This document shows, piece after piece, positions 35,483-44,459 of a DNA stretch of 64,000 bases. Position 1 is the stretch's first letter. The number at the start of each line of letters is the position of its first letter. The DNA is from Zoogloea sp. (lineage in GTDB: Bacteria; Pseudomonadota; Gammaproteobacteria; Burkholderiales; Rhodocyclaceae): contig JADKKC010000035.1 in the NCBI GenBank assembly GCA_016720685.1, positions 1 to 64,000 of the forward strand, in the 5' to 3' direction. The notes under the pieces are model-generated. The model was given only the letters and a program-made list of their open reading frames with translations. It did not search any database and had not been told where the DNA came from. Made by a program: the position numbers and the translations under genes.

Positions 35483-35512
35483 TTGGATCAATCTTGAAGA
35501 ATTTTCTAATAT
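35483..35512 (+). promoter_or_regulatory. Putative promoter of ahpF
   Basis: TTGGAT (35483-35488) and TAATAT (35507-35512) are separated by 18 bases and lie about 140 bases before the ahpF ATG. Just upstream an inverted repeat ATTGAC/GTCAAT (35460-35465 and 35474-35479) could be a regulator site. I see no full OxyR box. The 35422-35650 gap holds no other gene. Confidence 0.4.
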
Positions 35513-35650
35513 TCATCCCATAGCCTCTCGGCAAGCTCCCGGGCATGCACGAAAGACCCAGGCCAGCCGGTGCGGATTCGAGCTTCAGCCTCGCCGCGCC
35601 GGGAAGCGCCGCCGGCGATGCAATTCAACATTGATAAAGGGGATGACACC

Positions 35651-37192
35651 ATGCTTGACGCAAACATCAAGGCTCAACTCAAGGCCTACCTTGAAAAGCT
35701 GCAACGCCCGATCGAACTGGTCGCATCCCTGGACGATGGCGCCAAGGCCCAGGAACTCCGCAGCCTGCTCGGCGACATCGCCGAACTCTCGAACAAGGTC
35801 ACGCTCCGCGATGACGGCCAGCACGCGCTGCGCCCCTCGTTTGGCGTGGCCGAGCCGGGCCAGGCGCCGCGCATCCACTTTGCCGGCATTCCGATGGGCC
35901 ACGAATTCACCTCGCTGGTGCTCGCCCTGCTGCAAACCGGCGGCCACCCGCCCAAGGTGGATGCCGCAGTGATCGAGCAGATCAAGGCGCTGCCCGGCAA
36001 GTTCGAATTCGAAACCTTCATCTCGCTGTCCTGCCATAACTGCCCGGACGTGGTGCAGGCCCTCAACCTGATGGCCGTGCTCAACCCGGGCGTGACCAGC
36101 ACCATGATCGACGGTGCGATGTTCCAGAACGTGGTGAACGAGCGCCGCATCATGGCCGTGCCCACCGTGTTCCTGAACGGTGCCGAATTCGGCCAGGGCC
36201 GCATGAGCATCGAGGAAATCGTCGCCAAGCTGGACACCGGCGCCGTGGCCCGGGCCGCCGACGAGATCAAGGCGAAGGGGGCTTTCGACGTGCTGGTGGT
36301 GGGCGGTGGCCCGGCGGGCGCCTCGGCGGCGATCTACGCCGCGCGCAAGGGCATCCGCACCGGCATCGTCGCCGAGCGTTTTGGCGGCCAGGTGATGGAC
36401 ACCATGGGCATCGAGAACTTCATTTCGGTGAAGTCCACCGAAGGCCCCAAGCTGGTCGCCGCCCTCGAGCAGCACGTCAAGGAATACAGCGTCGATGTGA
36501 TGAACCTCCAGCGCGCCGTCAAGCTGGTGCCGGGCGAGCTTATCGAGATCCAGCTCGAAAACGGCGCCACGCTCAAGAGCAAGTCGGTGATTCTTTCCAC
36601 CGGCGCCCGCTGGCGCGAAATGGGTGTGCCCGGCGAGCAGGAATACAAGGCCAAGGGCGTGTGCTTCTGCCCCCACTGCGACGGCCCGCTGTTCAAGGGC
36701 AAGCGCGTGGCGGTGATTGGCGGCGGCAACTCCGGCGTCGAAGCGGCGATCGACCTTGCCGGTATCGTCGCCCACGTCACGCTGCTTGAATTTGCCCCGG
36801 AACTGCGCGCCGACGCCGTGCTCCAGACCAAGCTCCACAGCCTGCCCAACGTCACCGTGATCACCGAGGCGCAGACCACCGAAGTGACCGGCGACGGCCA
36901 GAAGGTGACCGGCATCTCGTACAAGAACCGCCAGACCGACGAGATCCGGCACGTGGAGCTGGAAGGCATTTTCGTACAGATCGGCCTGCTTCCGAACAGC
37001 GACTGGCTGAAGGGTACGGTTGAATTGTCCGAGCGCGGCGAGGTCGTCATCGACGCCAGGGGGCAGACTTCCGTTCCCGGTGTTTTTGCCGCCGGCGACT
37101 GCACCACGGTGCCCTACAAGCAGATCATCATTGCCATGGGCGCCGGCGCCACCGCCTCGCTCAGCGCATTTGATCACCTGATCCGCAACTGA
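35651..37192 (+). CDS. ahpF: Alkyl hydroperoxide reductase subunit F
   Basis: AhpF passes electrons from NADH through FAD and two redox disulfides to AhpC. The 513-residue protein has the N-terminal double-thioredoxin domain with redox Cys pair CHNC (in SLSCHNCPDVVQALN), the FAD-binding VVGGGPAGASAAIYAARK, the thioredoxin-reductase-like Cys pair in CFCPHCDGPLF and the NADH-binding VIGGGNSGVEAAIDLAG. The ATG at 35651 has an AAAGGGG ribosome binding site. The usual upstream partner ahpC is absent; AhpC must be encoded elsewhere or another peroxiredoxin is used. Confidence 0.95.
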   Translation: MLDANIKAQLKAYLEKLQRPIELVASLDDGAKAQELRSLLGDIAELSNKVTLRDDGQHALRPSFGVAEPGQAPRIHFAGIPMGHEFTSLVLALLQTGGHPPKVDAAVIEQIKALPGKFEFETFISLSCHNCPDVVQALNLMAVLNPGVTSTMIDGAMFQNVVNERRIMAVPTVFLNGAEFGQGRMSIEEIVAKLDTGAVARAADEIKAKGAFDVLVVGGGPAGASAAIYAARKGIRTGIVAERFGGQVMDTMGIENFISVKSTEGPKLVAALEQHVKEYSVDVMNLQRAVKLVPGELIEIQLENGATLKSKSVILSTGARWREMGVPGEQEYKAKGVCFCPHCDGPLFKGKRVAVIGGGNSGVEAAIDLAGIVAHVTLLEFAPELRADAVLQTKLHSLPNVTVITEAQTTEVTGDGQKVTGISYKNRQTDEIRHVELEGIFVQIGLLPNSDWLKGTVELSERGEVVIDARGQTSVPGVFAAGDCTTVPYKQIIIAMGAGATASLSAFDHLIRN

Positions 37193-37277
37193 TCTTCGGC
37201 CCCGATACCCTGCTTTTTCCGCTGCTGCTCGCAAGGCGCGGCGGGCAGCAAGGCCGGGAATTCAAAACCCCGTGAAG

Positions 37278-37354
37278 GCGTTCTTGGCTCAGCTGCTTAG
37301 AGCGCCACGTTGACATCGTGGAGGTCGGCGGTTCGATTCCGTCAGGACGTACCA
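37278..37354 (+). tRNA. tRNA-Val(GAC), with unusual bases
   Basis: A full cloverleaf folds: acceptor GCGTTCT/AGGACGT, D-stem GCTC/GAGC, anticodon stem CCACG/CGTGG around TTGACAT (anticodon GAC, valine), T-stem GGCGG/CCGTC and T-loop TTCGATT, discriminator A and encoded CCA (37352-37354). Two features are odd: the D-loop has C in place of the universal G19 and the first acceptor pair is G-U instead of G-C. It may be a degenerate second copy. The overlapping minus-strand frame is a well-known tRNA artefact. Confidence 0.8.
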
Positions 37355-37379
37355 GACATTTCGCCCATCCGGCCACTGC

Positions 37380-38258
37380 TCAGACGCCGCTCCAGGGCAG
37401 GGGCGGGGCGCTGAGGCGGGTTCGTTGGCCGGGTACGGGGCCGAAACGTGCGTCGCCGGCTTCCCAGTGAGCTTGCGCCTGGGCGATGCGGGCTTTGTCG
37501 AAGCCGATGAAGTTCCACCACATCAGCACCGGTTCGGCAAAGGCTTCGCCCCCGAGCAGCAGAATCTTGCTGTCGGCGGCCACCTCGAGCGAGAGCCGGT
37601 CGCGGCCCTGACCAAGGTAGGCGAATTCATCGGCTGGAATGCTTTCTCCATAGACACGTGCCGAACCGGTCAGCGGTAGCAGCGCATATTCGAAATCCGG
37701 GTTCAGCGTGAGCTCGATTGCTGCTTGCCGACGGGAGGTAATGTCCAGCCCGAACAGCGGCGAGAACAGCTCGGTTGGCGCCACGGCGTCGCCGTAACGG
37801 CCGGCCAGCAGGGTGAGCGTGGCGTCGTTTTGCTGCCATTGAGGCAGCTCGGGGTAATGCGCGAAGCCGGGGGCGCAATCCTGATGTTCGGGTGGCAAGG
37901 CGATCCACAGCTGTGCGGCGTGCAGGCGCTGGCCCGGGTGCAGCGAATCTTCGGTATGGGCGATGCCGTGGCCGGCTGTCATCAGATTGATCTGGCCGGG
38001 CCGGATGATCTGCTCGTTGCCCAGGCTGTCGTGGTGCACAAGTTCGCCTTCGATCATCCAGGTAAAGGTTTGCAAGCCGATATGCGGGTGGGCACCGACA
38101 TGCATGCCCTGATCGGCGGCGAATTCGACGGGGCCGGCGTGATCGAGAAAGCACCACGCGCCGACCATCCGTTGCTGGCGGGTCGGCAAGGCCCGGCGGA
38201 CCCACATGCCGCCGCCCAGTTCGGCCGGCCGGGTGGGAATTCGAATTAGGCTTGGCAT
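37380..38258 (-). CDS. Pirin family protein
   Basis: The 292-residue protein from the ATG at 38256-38258 (preceded by GAGGAG) is a bicupin. HVGAHPHIGLQTFTWMIEGEL carries the metal-binding His residues, with further conserved HDSLG and GHGIAHTE segments; the C-terminal domain ends VLMWWNFIGFDK. Bacterial pirins can have quercetinase activity or bind partners such as pyruvate dehydrogenase, so the function is not fixed. An OsmC-like gene lies 24 bases upstream on the same strand, suggesting a stress-related pair. Confidence 0.92.
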   Translation of the reverse strand: MPSLIRIPTRPAELGGGMWVRRALPTRQQRMVGAWCFLDHAGPVEFAADQGMHVGAHPHIGLQTFTWMIEGELVHHDSLGNEQIIRPGQINLMTAGHGIAHTEDSLHPGQRLHAAQLWIALPPEHQDCAPGFAHYPELPQWQQNDATLTLLAGRYGDAVAPTELFSPLFGLDITSRRQAAIELTLNPDFEYALLPLTGSARVYGESIPADEFAYLGQGRDRLSLEVAADSKILLLGGEAFAEPVLMWWNFIGFDKARIAQAQAHWEAGDARFGPVPGQRTRLSAPPLPWSGV

Positions 38259-38282
38259 ACGGTTTCTCCTCAAAAACTGCAC

Positions 38283-38693
38283 TCAGGCAAACAGTTCGGT
38301 ATGGACCCGGATCTCGCCGGTCAGCAGCTTGTGCATCGGGCAGGCGTTGGCGACCTTGAGCAATTGTGCCCGTTCAGCGTCGCTCAATTCACCCTGGAGC
38401 AGGATCTTGCGCACGATGTCGTTGCCGGCCTCGGGCTTGCCGTCCGGATTCAACTGCAGCTCGACCTCGACACCGGCCAGAGGAATCTGCCGGCGCGCCG
38501 CCACCATGCGCAGGGTGATCGCCGTGCAGGCGCCGAGACCCGCCAGGATCAGCCGGTCCGGTGATGTGGCCGTGTTGCCGCCACCGACTTCGGTGGGCTC
38601 GTCCGCGCTCCAGGTATGGCCAAGGTCATCGCTGAAGGAAACGATGTAGGGAGTGTCGCCCAGAACGGTTTTGACGAAGGGGGTGGCTGGCAT
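38283..38693 (-). CDS. OsmC-like peroxiredoxin family protein
   Basis: This 136-residue protein fits the OsmC/Ohr family: SPDRLILAGLGACTAITLRM contains the first reactive Cys and ACPMHKLLTGEI the second. Family members reduce hydroperoxides with a two-Cys mechanism. It is close to the YhfA/OsmC-like subgroup. It lies immediately upstream of the pirin gene and is probably co-transcribed with it. Confidence 0.92.
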   Translation of the reverse strand: MPATPFVKTVLGDTPYIVSFSDDLGHTWSADEPTEVGGGNTATSPDRLILAGLGACTAITLRMVAARRQIPLAGVEVELQLNPDGKPEAGNDIVRKILLQGELSDAERAQLLKVANACPMHKLLTGEIRVHTELFA

Positions 38694-38888
38694 GATGTTG
38701 ATGTCTCCTGGTGGAAGGTGAGTCGGCAGGCCGATTCTGACCGAAAAAGGGCCGCAAAAATTCGGGCCGCGAAATTTGATAAAACGCCTGCCCGTTCAGC
38801 GTGGCCCTTGTGCCGGCAGATCAAGGATCTGCCGGAGATCCGTTATCCCGTCGCGTGGGGAGTAGAGCCTTTCCGGACCGATATTGCT

Positions 38889-39590
38889 TCAGAGGGTGCG
38901 ACCGACCGCGGCGATGCGTTCGAGGAGCCAGTTGAGCGCCGGATTCGTTTCGTGCCGTGGATGCCAGTGCATTCTGACGTCGAATTCAGGTAGCTCCATT
39001 GGGGCGGGCAGGGCCACGACTTCTGTCTGGCTCGCAAAGATTCTGGCGATCCGGGAGGGGAGCAGCACGATGAGATCGCTGTTCGAAATGAGCAAGGGAA
39101 GCGCCGTGTAATAGGGCGTGCGCACGACGATCCGGCGCGAGATGCCCAGATCCTGTAGCGCGTCCTCCGCGAGTCGATGGCCGGAATAGGTTGACGATAC
39201 GGCTACGTGACGACTTGCCAGAAAGGTGTCCATCGTCATTTCGCCGATGGCGAGCGCCTGCTCCTTGCCCATCAGGCAGACGTAGTGTTCGCGGAAGATC
39301 ACCGCGCTGCGCGTCTGGCCGCGCAGGGAAGGCAGATTGCCGACGGCTGCGTCGAGCCTGCCCGAGGCGAGCTGATCGACGATTTCGTCCACTTGCACCT
39401 GGCGTATTTCGATGCCGATGCGTGGCGCCTTTTCCTGGAAATCCGCCTCGAGTGAGGGCAGGAAATACAGGCTGCCGATGTCTGTCATGGCGATGCTGAA
39501 GATGCGCGAGTCGGTCCGGGGGTCGAAGCTCTGAATCTCCTCGATCGCATTGCCGATACCGATCAGTGCATCCCGTTCGTGCTGTCGACG
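38889..39590 (-). pseudogene. LysR-type regulator, C-terminal domain only
   Basis: From about 39587 to the stop at 38889 the minus strand encodes a LysR effector-binding domain: SFDPRTDSRIFSIAMTDIGS, ADFQEKAPRIGIEIRQV, DQLASGRLDAAVGNLP and the C-terminal WLLERIAAVGRTL. The N-terminal winged helix is absent; upstream the frame runs antisense into the mandelate dehydrogenase gene. An intact LysR gene would read divergently from that dehydrogenase, so a single deletion that removed the shared promoter and both 5' ends explains both fragments. It cannot bind DNA. Confidence 0.8.
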
Positions 39591-40418
39591 GCGTCGAATG
39601 CACGAATAGAGGCCGTGGCACAGCCGAATTCGTCGCTGAATTGGCTGCAGCTCTACGTGATGCGCGAGCGCAGTATTGCCGAGCAGATGGTCCGGCGCGC
39701 TCGGCTGGCCGGCTATGGGGCCCTTGTACTCACGGTGGACGTGCCGGTCAGCGGGTATCGCGAGCGGGATGTCCGCAACGGCTTCCGCCTGCCGTTCAAA
39801 CCGTCGCCGGCCACCCTCCTCAATCTGGCGCTCCATCCCGCCTGGCTGATGCGTTTTGTGGCCAGCGGCATGCCCGCTTTCGTCAATCTGGCCGAAGAGG
39901 AAGGCGCTGACACCCTGAAGCTGCAGGCGGCGCTGCTCAGCCGCGAGATGGAGCGCAGCCTGACCTGGGAGAGTCTTGCCTGGCTGCGGCGACTGTGGGA
40001 CGGGCCCTTGTTGATCAAGGGGGTTCTGCATCCGGGAGACGCTGCAAAAGCGTGCTCCGCGGGGGTCGATGGACTGATCGTTTCCAATCACGGCGGCCGT
40101 CAGCTTGACGGCGCGATTTCGTCTGTCGGCGCACTGAATGGAGTCCTCCAGGCGGTGGATGGGCGCATCCCGGTATTTGCCGACAGCGGCTTTCGCAGCG
40201 GACTGGACGTCGCCAAGGCGCTTGCCCTTGGGGCAAAGGGCGTGTTTCTCGGGCGTCCTCTGCTGTACGGGCTTGCCGCCGAAGGGGCGCAGGGCGCGAC
40301 TGCGGTGCTCGAATTGATCGCCACCGAACTTGAACGCGCCATGACCTTGGCCGGCGCTCACGAGGTAGCAGCTTTGAACCCGGAAATCCTGCGCACCGCA
40401 GCCCTTCATCTTCACTAG
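39570..40418 (+). pseudogene. mdlB: (S)-mandelate dehydrogenase-like FMN enzyme, N-terminus lost
   Basis: The frame begins inside the conserved VLSTASNARIEAVA segment and continues with LQLYVMRERSIAEQ, LVLTVDVPVSGYRERDVRNG, VSNHGGRQLDG (catalytic His) and ADSGFRSGLDVAKALALGA to a normal C-terminus. FMN-dependent alpha-hydroxy-acid dehydrogenases have about 390 residues; some 110 at the N-terminus are missing. Mandelate racemase follows 22 bases downstream, so mandelate dehydrogenase is the most likely identity, with lactate or glycolate oxidase-like as alternatives. A GTG at 39579 could start a truncated, probably inactive product. Confidence 0.78.
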
Positions 40419-40440
40419 AACACACTCAAGGAATTACCCC

Positions 40441-41535
40441 ATGAACAAGGAAAAAACAGCCGGCTGCGTCGTCGAGCGCGTCGTTGCCCGTGCGGTGATG
40501 GTGCCGCTCGAATATCCGGTCAAGACCAGTGTCGGTACGGTAGCCGCCTCGCCACTCGTGCTGATCGATCTGCATCTGAGCAATGGCATCGTCGGTCATT
40601 CGTATGTCTTTACCTACACCCCGTTGGCGCTGGAAAGCACGCGCGTCCTCGTTGACGCCCTGGGCGCGGTCTTGTGCGGTCAGGAACTGGCGCCCTTCGA
40701 GTTCGATCAAATGCTGGCACGTCGCCTGCGCCTGATCGGTCGTAGCGGCATCGCGATGATGGCCTGCGCCGGACTGGACATGGCGGCGTGGGACGCTCTG
40801 GCCAAGGTGCGCGAGCTTCCCCTGGCATCCCTGCTTGGTGGAGCGCTCAAGCCCATTCCCGCCTATGACAGTCACAGCATGGATGGTGAAACGATTGGCC
40901 TTTTGCGCGCAGAAAGGGCTGCCGACGAGGGTTTCAAGGCCATCAAGATCAAGATCGGGTACGCGGATCTGCGCGACGATTGCCACATGATCGAGACCAT
41001 CAGGAATCGCATCGGAAGCGGGGTCGAGCTGATGGTCGACTACAACCAGTCGCTCTCGGTGCCCGAAGCCCTGCGCCGCATTCGCGCCTTGCAGCCCTAC
41101 GGCGTGTCGTGGGTCGAGGAGCCGACCTTGCAGGAAAACTATGCAGGACACGCCCGCATCCGCGAACAGGCGATCCTGCCGATTCAGATGGGCGAGAACT
41201 GGTGCGGTATCGAAGAGATGCAGCGTGCACTCGATGCCGGCGCGTGTGATCTGGCGATGCCCGACGTCATGAAGATTGGGGGTGTCACCGGATGGCTCAA
41301 GGCGGCAGCGCTTGCGGAGATTCGCGGCATTCCGATGTCAAGCCACATCTTCCAGGAAATCAGCGCTCATCTGCTTGCCGTGACGCCCACCGCGCACTGG
41401 CTCGAGCGCATGGATCTCGCGGGTCCGATCCTGGCCCGGCCGCTCGTATTTCGCGATGGCGCAGCCTGGATTGATGAAACACCCGGAACCGGGGTGAGTT
41501 GGGACGAGGAAGCTGTCGCGAGATTGAAGGCCTGA
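40441..41535 (+). CDS. mdlA: Mandelate racemase
   Basis: Mandelate racemase interconverts (R)- and (S)-mandelate through a Mg-stabilised enolate. The 364-residue protein aligns from memory with Pseudomonas putida MdlA along its length. Catalytic residues are in place: K169-x-K171, metal ligands D200 (VDYNQS), E226 (VEEP) and E252 (GENW), the D275-H302 dyad (MPDVMKIGG, MSSHIFQE) and a C-terminal Glu (LERMD). It follows the truncated dehydrogenase, so the enzyme may be intact but its pathway partner and regulator are broken. Confidence 0.9.
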   Translation: MNKEKTAGCVVERVVARAVMVPLEYPVKTSVGTVAASPLVLIDLHLSNGIVGHSYVFTYTPLALESTRVLVDALGAVLCGQELAPFEFDQMLARRLRLIGRSGIAMMACAGLDMAAWDALAKVRELPLASLLGGALKPIPAYDSHSMDGETIGLLRAERAADEGFKAIKIKIGYADLRDDCHMIETIRNRIGSGVELMVDYNQSLSVPEALRRIRALQPYGVSWVEEPTLQENYAGHARIREQAILPIQMGENWCGIEEMQRALDAGACDLAMPDVMKIGGVTGWLKAAALAEIRGIPMSSHIFQEISAHLLAVTPTAHWLERMDLAGPILARPLVFRDGAAWIDETPGTGVSWDEEAVARLKA

Positions 41536-41575
41536 CCGGGCGCGGGCGTTTTTCTTGGGCCTGGTCACTTTTGGG

Positions 41576-41600
41576 CCCCGGTGAGCCTGGCTCGCCGGGG
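41576..41600. terminator. Strong hairpin between convergent genes
   Basis: CCCCGGTGAG (41576-41585) pairs with CTCGCCGGGG (41591-41600) over ten positions with a 5-base loop. It lies between the stops of convergent mdlA and the lipase-like gene. No T-run follows on either strand, so intrinsic termination is uncertain. Confidence 0.4.
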
Positions 41601-41631
41601 TGTTCAGTGCGATTTCGTATTTCAGGGTTTG

Positions 41632-42948
41632 TTACTGGCCGATTGCGACCGAAAACTTACCGGTTTGCGCGTTTTTGGTCACCACGACGTTGAACAGGGG
41701 GTGGGCGGGGATGTCGCCTGTCGCCTCGCCCAGGGTGACCGACTTGGTGCCGAGGACACCATCGTTCCATGAGGCGATCTGTACAGTGGCCGTGCGACCG
41801 TCCGCAGCGTTGTAATTGGCGAGCTTGACCTGATAGGTTCCCGGTTGAAGCGTTGCGGCATCGCAAGATGCGTAGTAATGCTCCGGACCGTTGGCCACGA
41901 CGTTGTCTACGTCCAGATAGCCTGAGTTGCCGGTCATTTCCGCGTAATAAACATGAGAGCCGTCTGGTTCGTAGGCGTGCAGGTCAACGTCACCCGATCC
42001 GTCCCAGGTCAGCGTCGCAGTGAAAGAGCCGGATGTTGCCTGGACAGGTGGGGCGACCAGCGCAGCCTTTGCCGCTTCGATATGGCTCTTCACGCGGCTT
42101 GAGATCACCAGGCCCTGGTTGATGTAGATTTCCAGCAGGCCGTGTCCCAGCGCATCCTTCTGACCATTGACGCCGGCCGGACGCAGGAGATAGCCCGGTA
42201 TGAAGTCAGTAATGCTGGCGACGCTCCCGATTGCTCGCAGGCCATTGATGACCAGGTCAAGATCTGCCAGCGTATGCCTGCCATTGAGCGCAGGCGAGGC
42301 TGGAGCGATATGGACGAGCTTGACCGAATCTGCAGTGGTCTGGCTGAGCGCGAAATTGTAGGCTGCGTTGGCGAAGAGATTGCCCTGGGAGTGCGCCACG
42401 ATCAGGATTTTTTTGCCTTCGATGACCCAGTTCTGGATACGCGAGCGATGCTCGGCGTAATTGACCGAGGTCGGCGGATTGCCCAGCAGAGCGGTCAGGG
42501 AGCGCACTGCTGCGGCTTCATACCAGTCGACGAAACCCTTGAGAATGCCGGCGGCCGATGCAACGGAGTCAATGATCCGTGACCACCATGGACCGTCGCC
42601 CTTCAGGGCTTCGAAGAACAGCTCGAAGCGGCCCTCGAGCAGGCCTTCCTGCTCGAGCAGGCGTTGTTCGAAGGTCTCAACAAAATCTTCAAACCCGTTC
42701 GAGTAGTTGTACATCACTTCATAGCTGATGCGGTCGCCGCTCGCCGATTGATCGCCGTGCAGGTGCTTGAACTCCTGTTTGGCGACTTCGGCCTGCGCCT
42801 TCGTGGTTTGCACGCCGTTGAAGAAAGCGAAGATCAGCCCGGCATCGCGGCACACGCTTGAGGGTGTCGAAACCTGGGCTGAGGCCCCCGAGATGCACAG
42901 CAAAAATGCCAGTGCTGCGCACAGCACTCTTTGAATGGATCTATTCAC
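41632..42948 (-). CDS. Secreted lipase-like protein with C-terminal beta domain
   Basis: A GTG at 42946-42948 preceded by AGGGAGA gives 438 residues with a signal peptide (about 1-24, ending SGASA). The middle has a lipase-type nucleophile elbow, IVAHSQGNLFANAAY, and GHGLLEIY as a candidate His region. The C-terminal 100 residues (LTWDGSGDVDLHAYEPDGSH, then DVDNVVANGPEHY) resemble the YfaP/DUF2135 beta-sandwich. I assign it to the alpha/beta hydrolase superfamily; the substrate is unknown. Its start overlaps the end of the upstream lipoprotein gene by 8 bases. Confidence 0.75.
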   Translation of the reverse strand: MNRSIQRVLCAALAFLLCISGASAQVSTPSSVCRDAGLIFAFFNGVQTTKAQAEVAKQEFKHLHGDQSASGDRISYEVMYNYSNGFEDFVETFEQRLLEQEGLLEGRFELFFEALKGDGPWWSRIIDSVASAAGILKGFVDWYEAAAVRSLTALLGNPPTSVNYAEHRSRIQNWVIEGKKILIVAHSQGNLFANAAYNFALSQTTADSVKLVHIAPASPALNGRHTLADLDLVINGLRAIGSVASITDFIPGYLLRPAGVNGQKDALGHGLLEIYINQGLVISSRVKSHIEAAKAALVAPPVQATSGSFTATLTWDGSGDVDLHAYEPDGSHVYYAEMTGNSGYLDVDNVVANGPEHYYASCDAATLQPGTYQVKLANYNAADGRTATVQIASWNDGVLGTKSVTLGEATGDIPAHPLFNVVVTKNAQTGKFSVAIGQ

Positions 42949-43468
42949 AGGTGTCTCCCTGCGGCAGCGCCGAAGAGGTGCCATCCAGCGCCTTGTTGAA
43001 TTGCAGATAGGCCAGCAGCCTTTCCTTGGTGTTCGTGGTGACGGATTCAAGTTCCTGGGTGACCCGCGCGGGGTGCGGGGAATTATCGGCAAATTGCTTG
43101 TAGATGCAGTTGATCCCGTACGAGATCTGGCGGTCGACCGCCTTTACTGCGGTGGCATCCGTGAGGGTGACAACCAGGGCGTGCTGCAAGGCCTTGGCCG
43201 TCTGCAGGGCGGCGGCACGCCGGGGCTCCGTCGAATAGGTCTTGGCGATGAATGTCTCGATGTCGTCCCTTACGCCATTGGAATTGGCGTCACTGCCGGT
43301 GAGGCTCGTGCCGCGATCTAGTTGAGGGATGAACCCGGATGTTTCCAATGCCGACACCTGTTCTTTTGGGGTCTTGGGTGTCTCGGTGTTGCTACCGCCG
43401 CTTCCACCTCCACCTCCGCATCCGGGCACCGCAGTGACGAGGGAGGCAATCAACAGTTTCCTGATCAT
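42941..43468 (-). CDS. Small lipoprotein with EF-hand-like loop
   Basis: The ATG at 43466-43468 with an AGGAG ribosome binding site gives 175 residues. Residues 1-17 form a lipoprotein signal with the lipobox VPGC, followed by a Gly/Ser-rich linker. DANSNGVRDDIE (about residue 60) looks like a calcium-binding loop. The rest is helical and I recognise no family. The gene overlaps the secreted lipase-like gene by 8 bases, so the two are likely co-expressed and may act together at the cell surface. Confidence 0.75.
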   Translation of the reverse strand: MIRKLLIASLVTAVPGCGGGGGSGGSNTETPKTPKEQVSALETSGFIPQLDRGTSLTGSDANSNGVRDDIETFIAKTYSTEPRRAAALQTAKALQHALVVTLTDATAVKAVDRQISYGINCIYKQFADNSPHPARVTQELESVTTNTKERLLAYLQFNKALDGTSSALPQGDTCE

Positions 43469-43633
43469 CGTTTTCTCCTGATTGGTGCCTCCCGGATCTG
43501 ACATGCCAGCGCGGAGGCGTTCAGGGCGTGCTTTGCAGGCCCGCAGTCATCTGCCTGACGATACGGAAAGTGCTTTTAGATTAAGTTATATGGCATTTTC
43601 TACTGCTGAAACTGAAGCAGGAAAATACAAAGA

Positions 43634-43656
43634 CCAACCGGTGAAGGTTGGCCTTT
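43634..43656 (+). terminator. Hairpin resembling a terminator
   Basis: CCAACC and GGTTGG pair with a 6-base loop, followed by CCTTT. The 43469-43998 interval has no convincing gene; this is its only clear structural feature apart from the start of IS3-type debris near 43775. Confidence 0.35.
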
Positions 43657-43998
43657 GCGTGTGCGTCGGGTCGCGTCCCGATTCCGGAGTTACTTCATCA
43701 GCGCAGCAGGCAGGACTCGAAGGTGGCCTCGGCACTGCCCGAGAAATAGCACTTGGTCAAAGCCCCTTGTGCCAATATGAACTGAGACACCTACCCCTGA
43801 CGAATTAGAGTAGATGAAGGTAGGCTCACCTCATGGACACTGGAATGAATGATCGGAAGAACGGACAGGCGACTCTTGGGCCGGATGACGCGTTGGAAAG
43901 AGCCCGCAGGGCGACTGGAAACGCGTCATCCGAAAAGTGGCAACCTTGTTCGAGCAGTTGAGGGCCGGTCAGCCGAACGAGCCGTTCTGAGGGGCGCC

Positions 43999-44328
43999 GT
44001 GAATGAGCTCGCCGTCGACATTGGCTTGGAGCGCGCCTGTGCGGTGCTGCGGGTCAATCGCAGCGGGGTCTATCGGGACGATGCGTGCCGCCGCCACCTG
44101 GTTCGCCCTGTGTCGATGAGCGCGCTCCGGCCGCCGTCCATCACGGCCGCGCGGATGCCCTTTACCGCCAACGTACCCGCAACTCTGGAGACTGCCTTCG
44201 CGGCTCACCCGAAGCGCTTCAAGGGCATCAGGCCACAACCGCCCCGGCTGCCTGTCGCCGCCTGGATCAACCCACCTAAAAAGGACTTCACACCCAGCAA
44301 GACGCCCGAGGCTTCGATACTAAATTAA
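43999..44328 (+). pseudogene. IS3-family transposase orfB remnant
   Basis: The stretch begins NELAVDIGLERACAVLRVNR then SGVYRDDA, typical of an IS3-family OrfB N-terminus. It then jumps to VHHGRADALYRQRT in another frame and to LETAFAAHPKRFKGIRPQPP followed by RLPVAAWINPPKKD in the first frame, the usual OrfB C-terminus. About 200 residues with the DDE catalytic core are missing and at least one frameshift is present. It is a dead IS3-type fragment just upstream of the cassette region. Confidence 0.65.
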
Positions 44329-44378
44329 TGCCCCTGGCGTCTCAAAGTCATTGACACGTTTCACTTCCAGTCGCTGGA

Positions 44379-44424
44379 AGCTGCGCGATAAAGCCGCGCA
44401 GCTCCGGTTAGCTCTACGTTGGGC
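44379..44424 (+). other. Half attC-like recombination site
   Basis: A 9-base inverted repeat (AGCTGCGCG/CGCGCAGCT) at 44379-44403 is followed by GTTGGGC (44418-44424), which fits the GTTRRRY core of an integron attC site. The left core RYYYAAC is not visible, so it is at best a damaged attC preceding the epimerase cassette. Confidence 0.4.
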
Positions 44425-44459
44425 GGCCTCGAAGGCTGATCTCAGGAGTAAATAGCAAG

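Noticed and set aside
37161..37376. Minus-strand frame containing DGIEPPTSTMSTWR
   Set aside because: Well-known artefact from the antisense strand of a tRNA gene.
43482..43808. 108-codon plus-strand frame after the lipoprotein gene
   Set aside because: No ribosome binding site or family resemblance; it overlaps a terminator-like hairpin and debris before the IS3 remnant.
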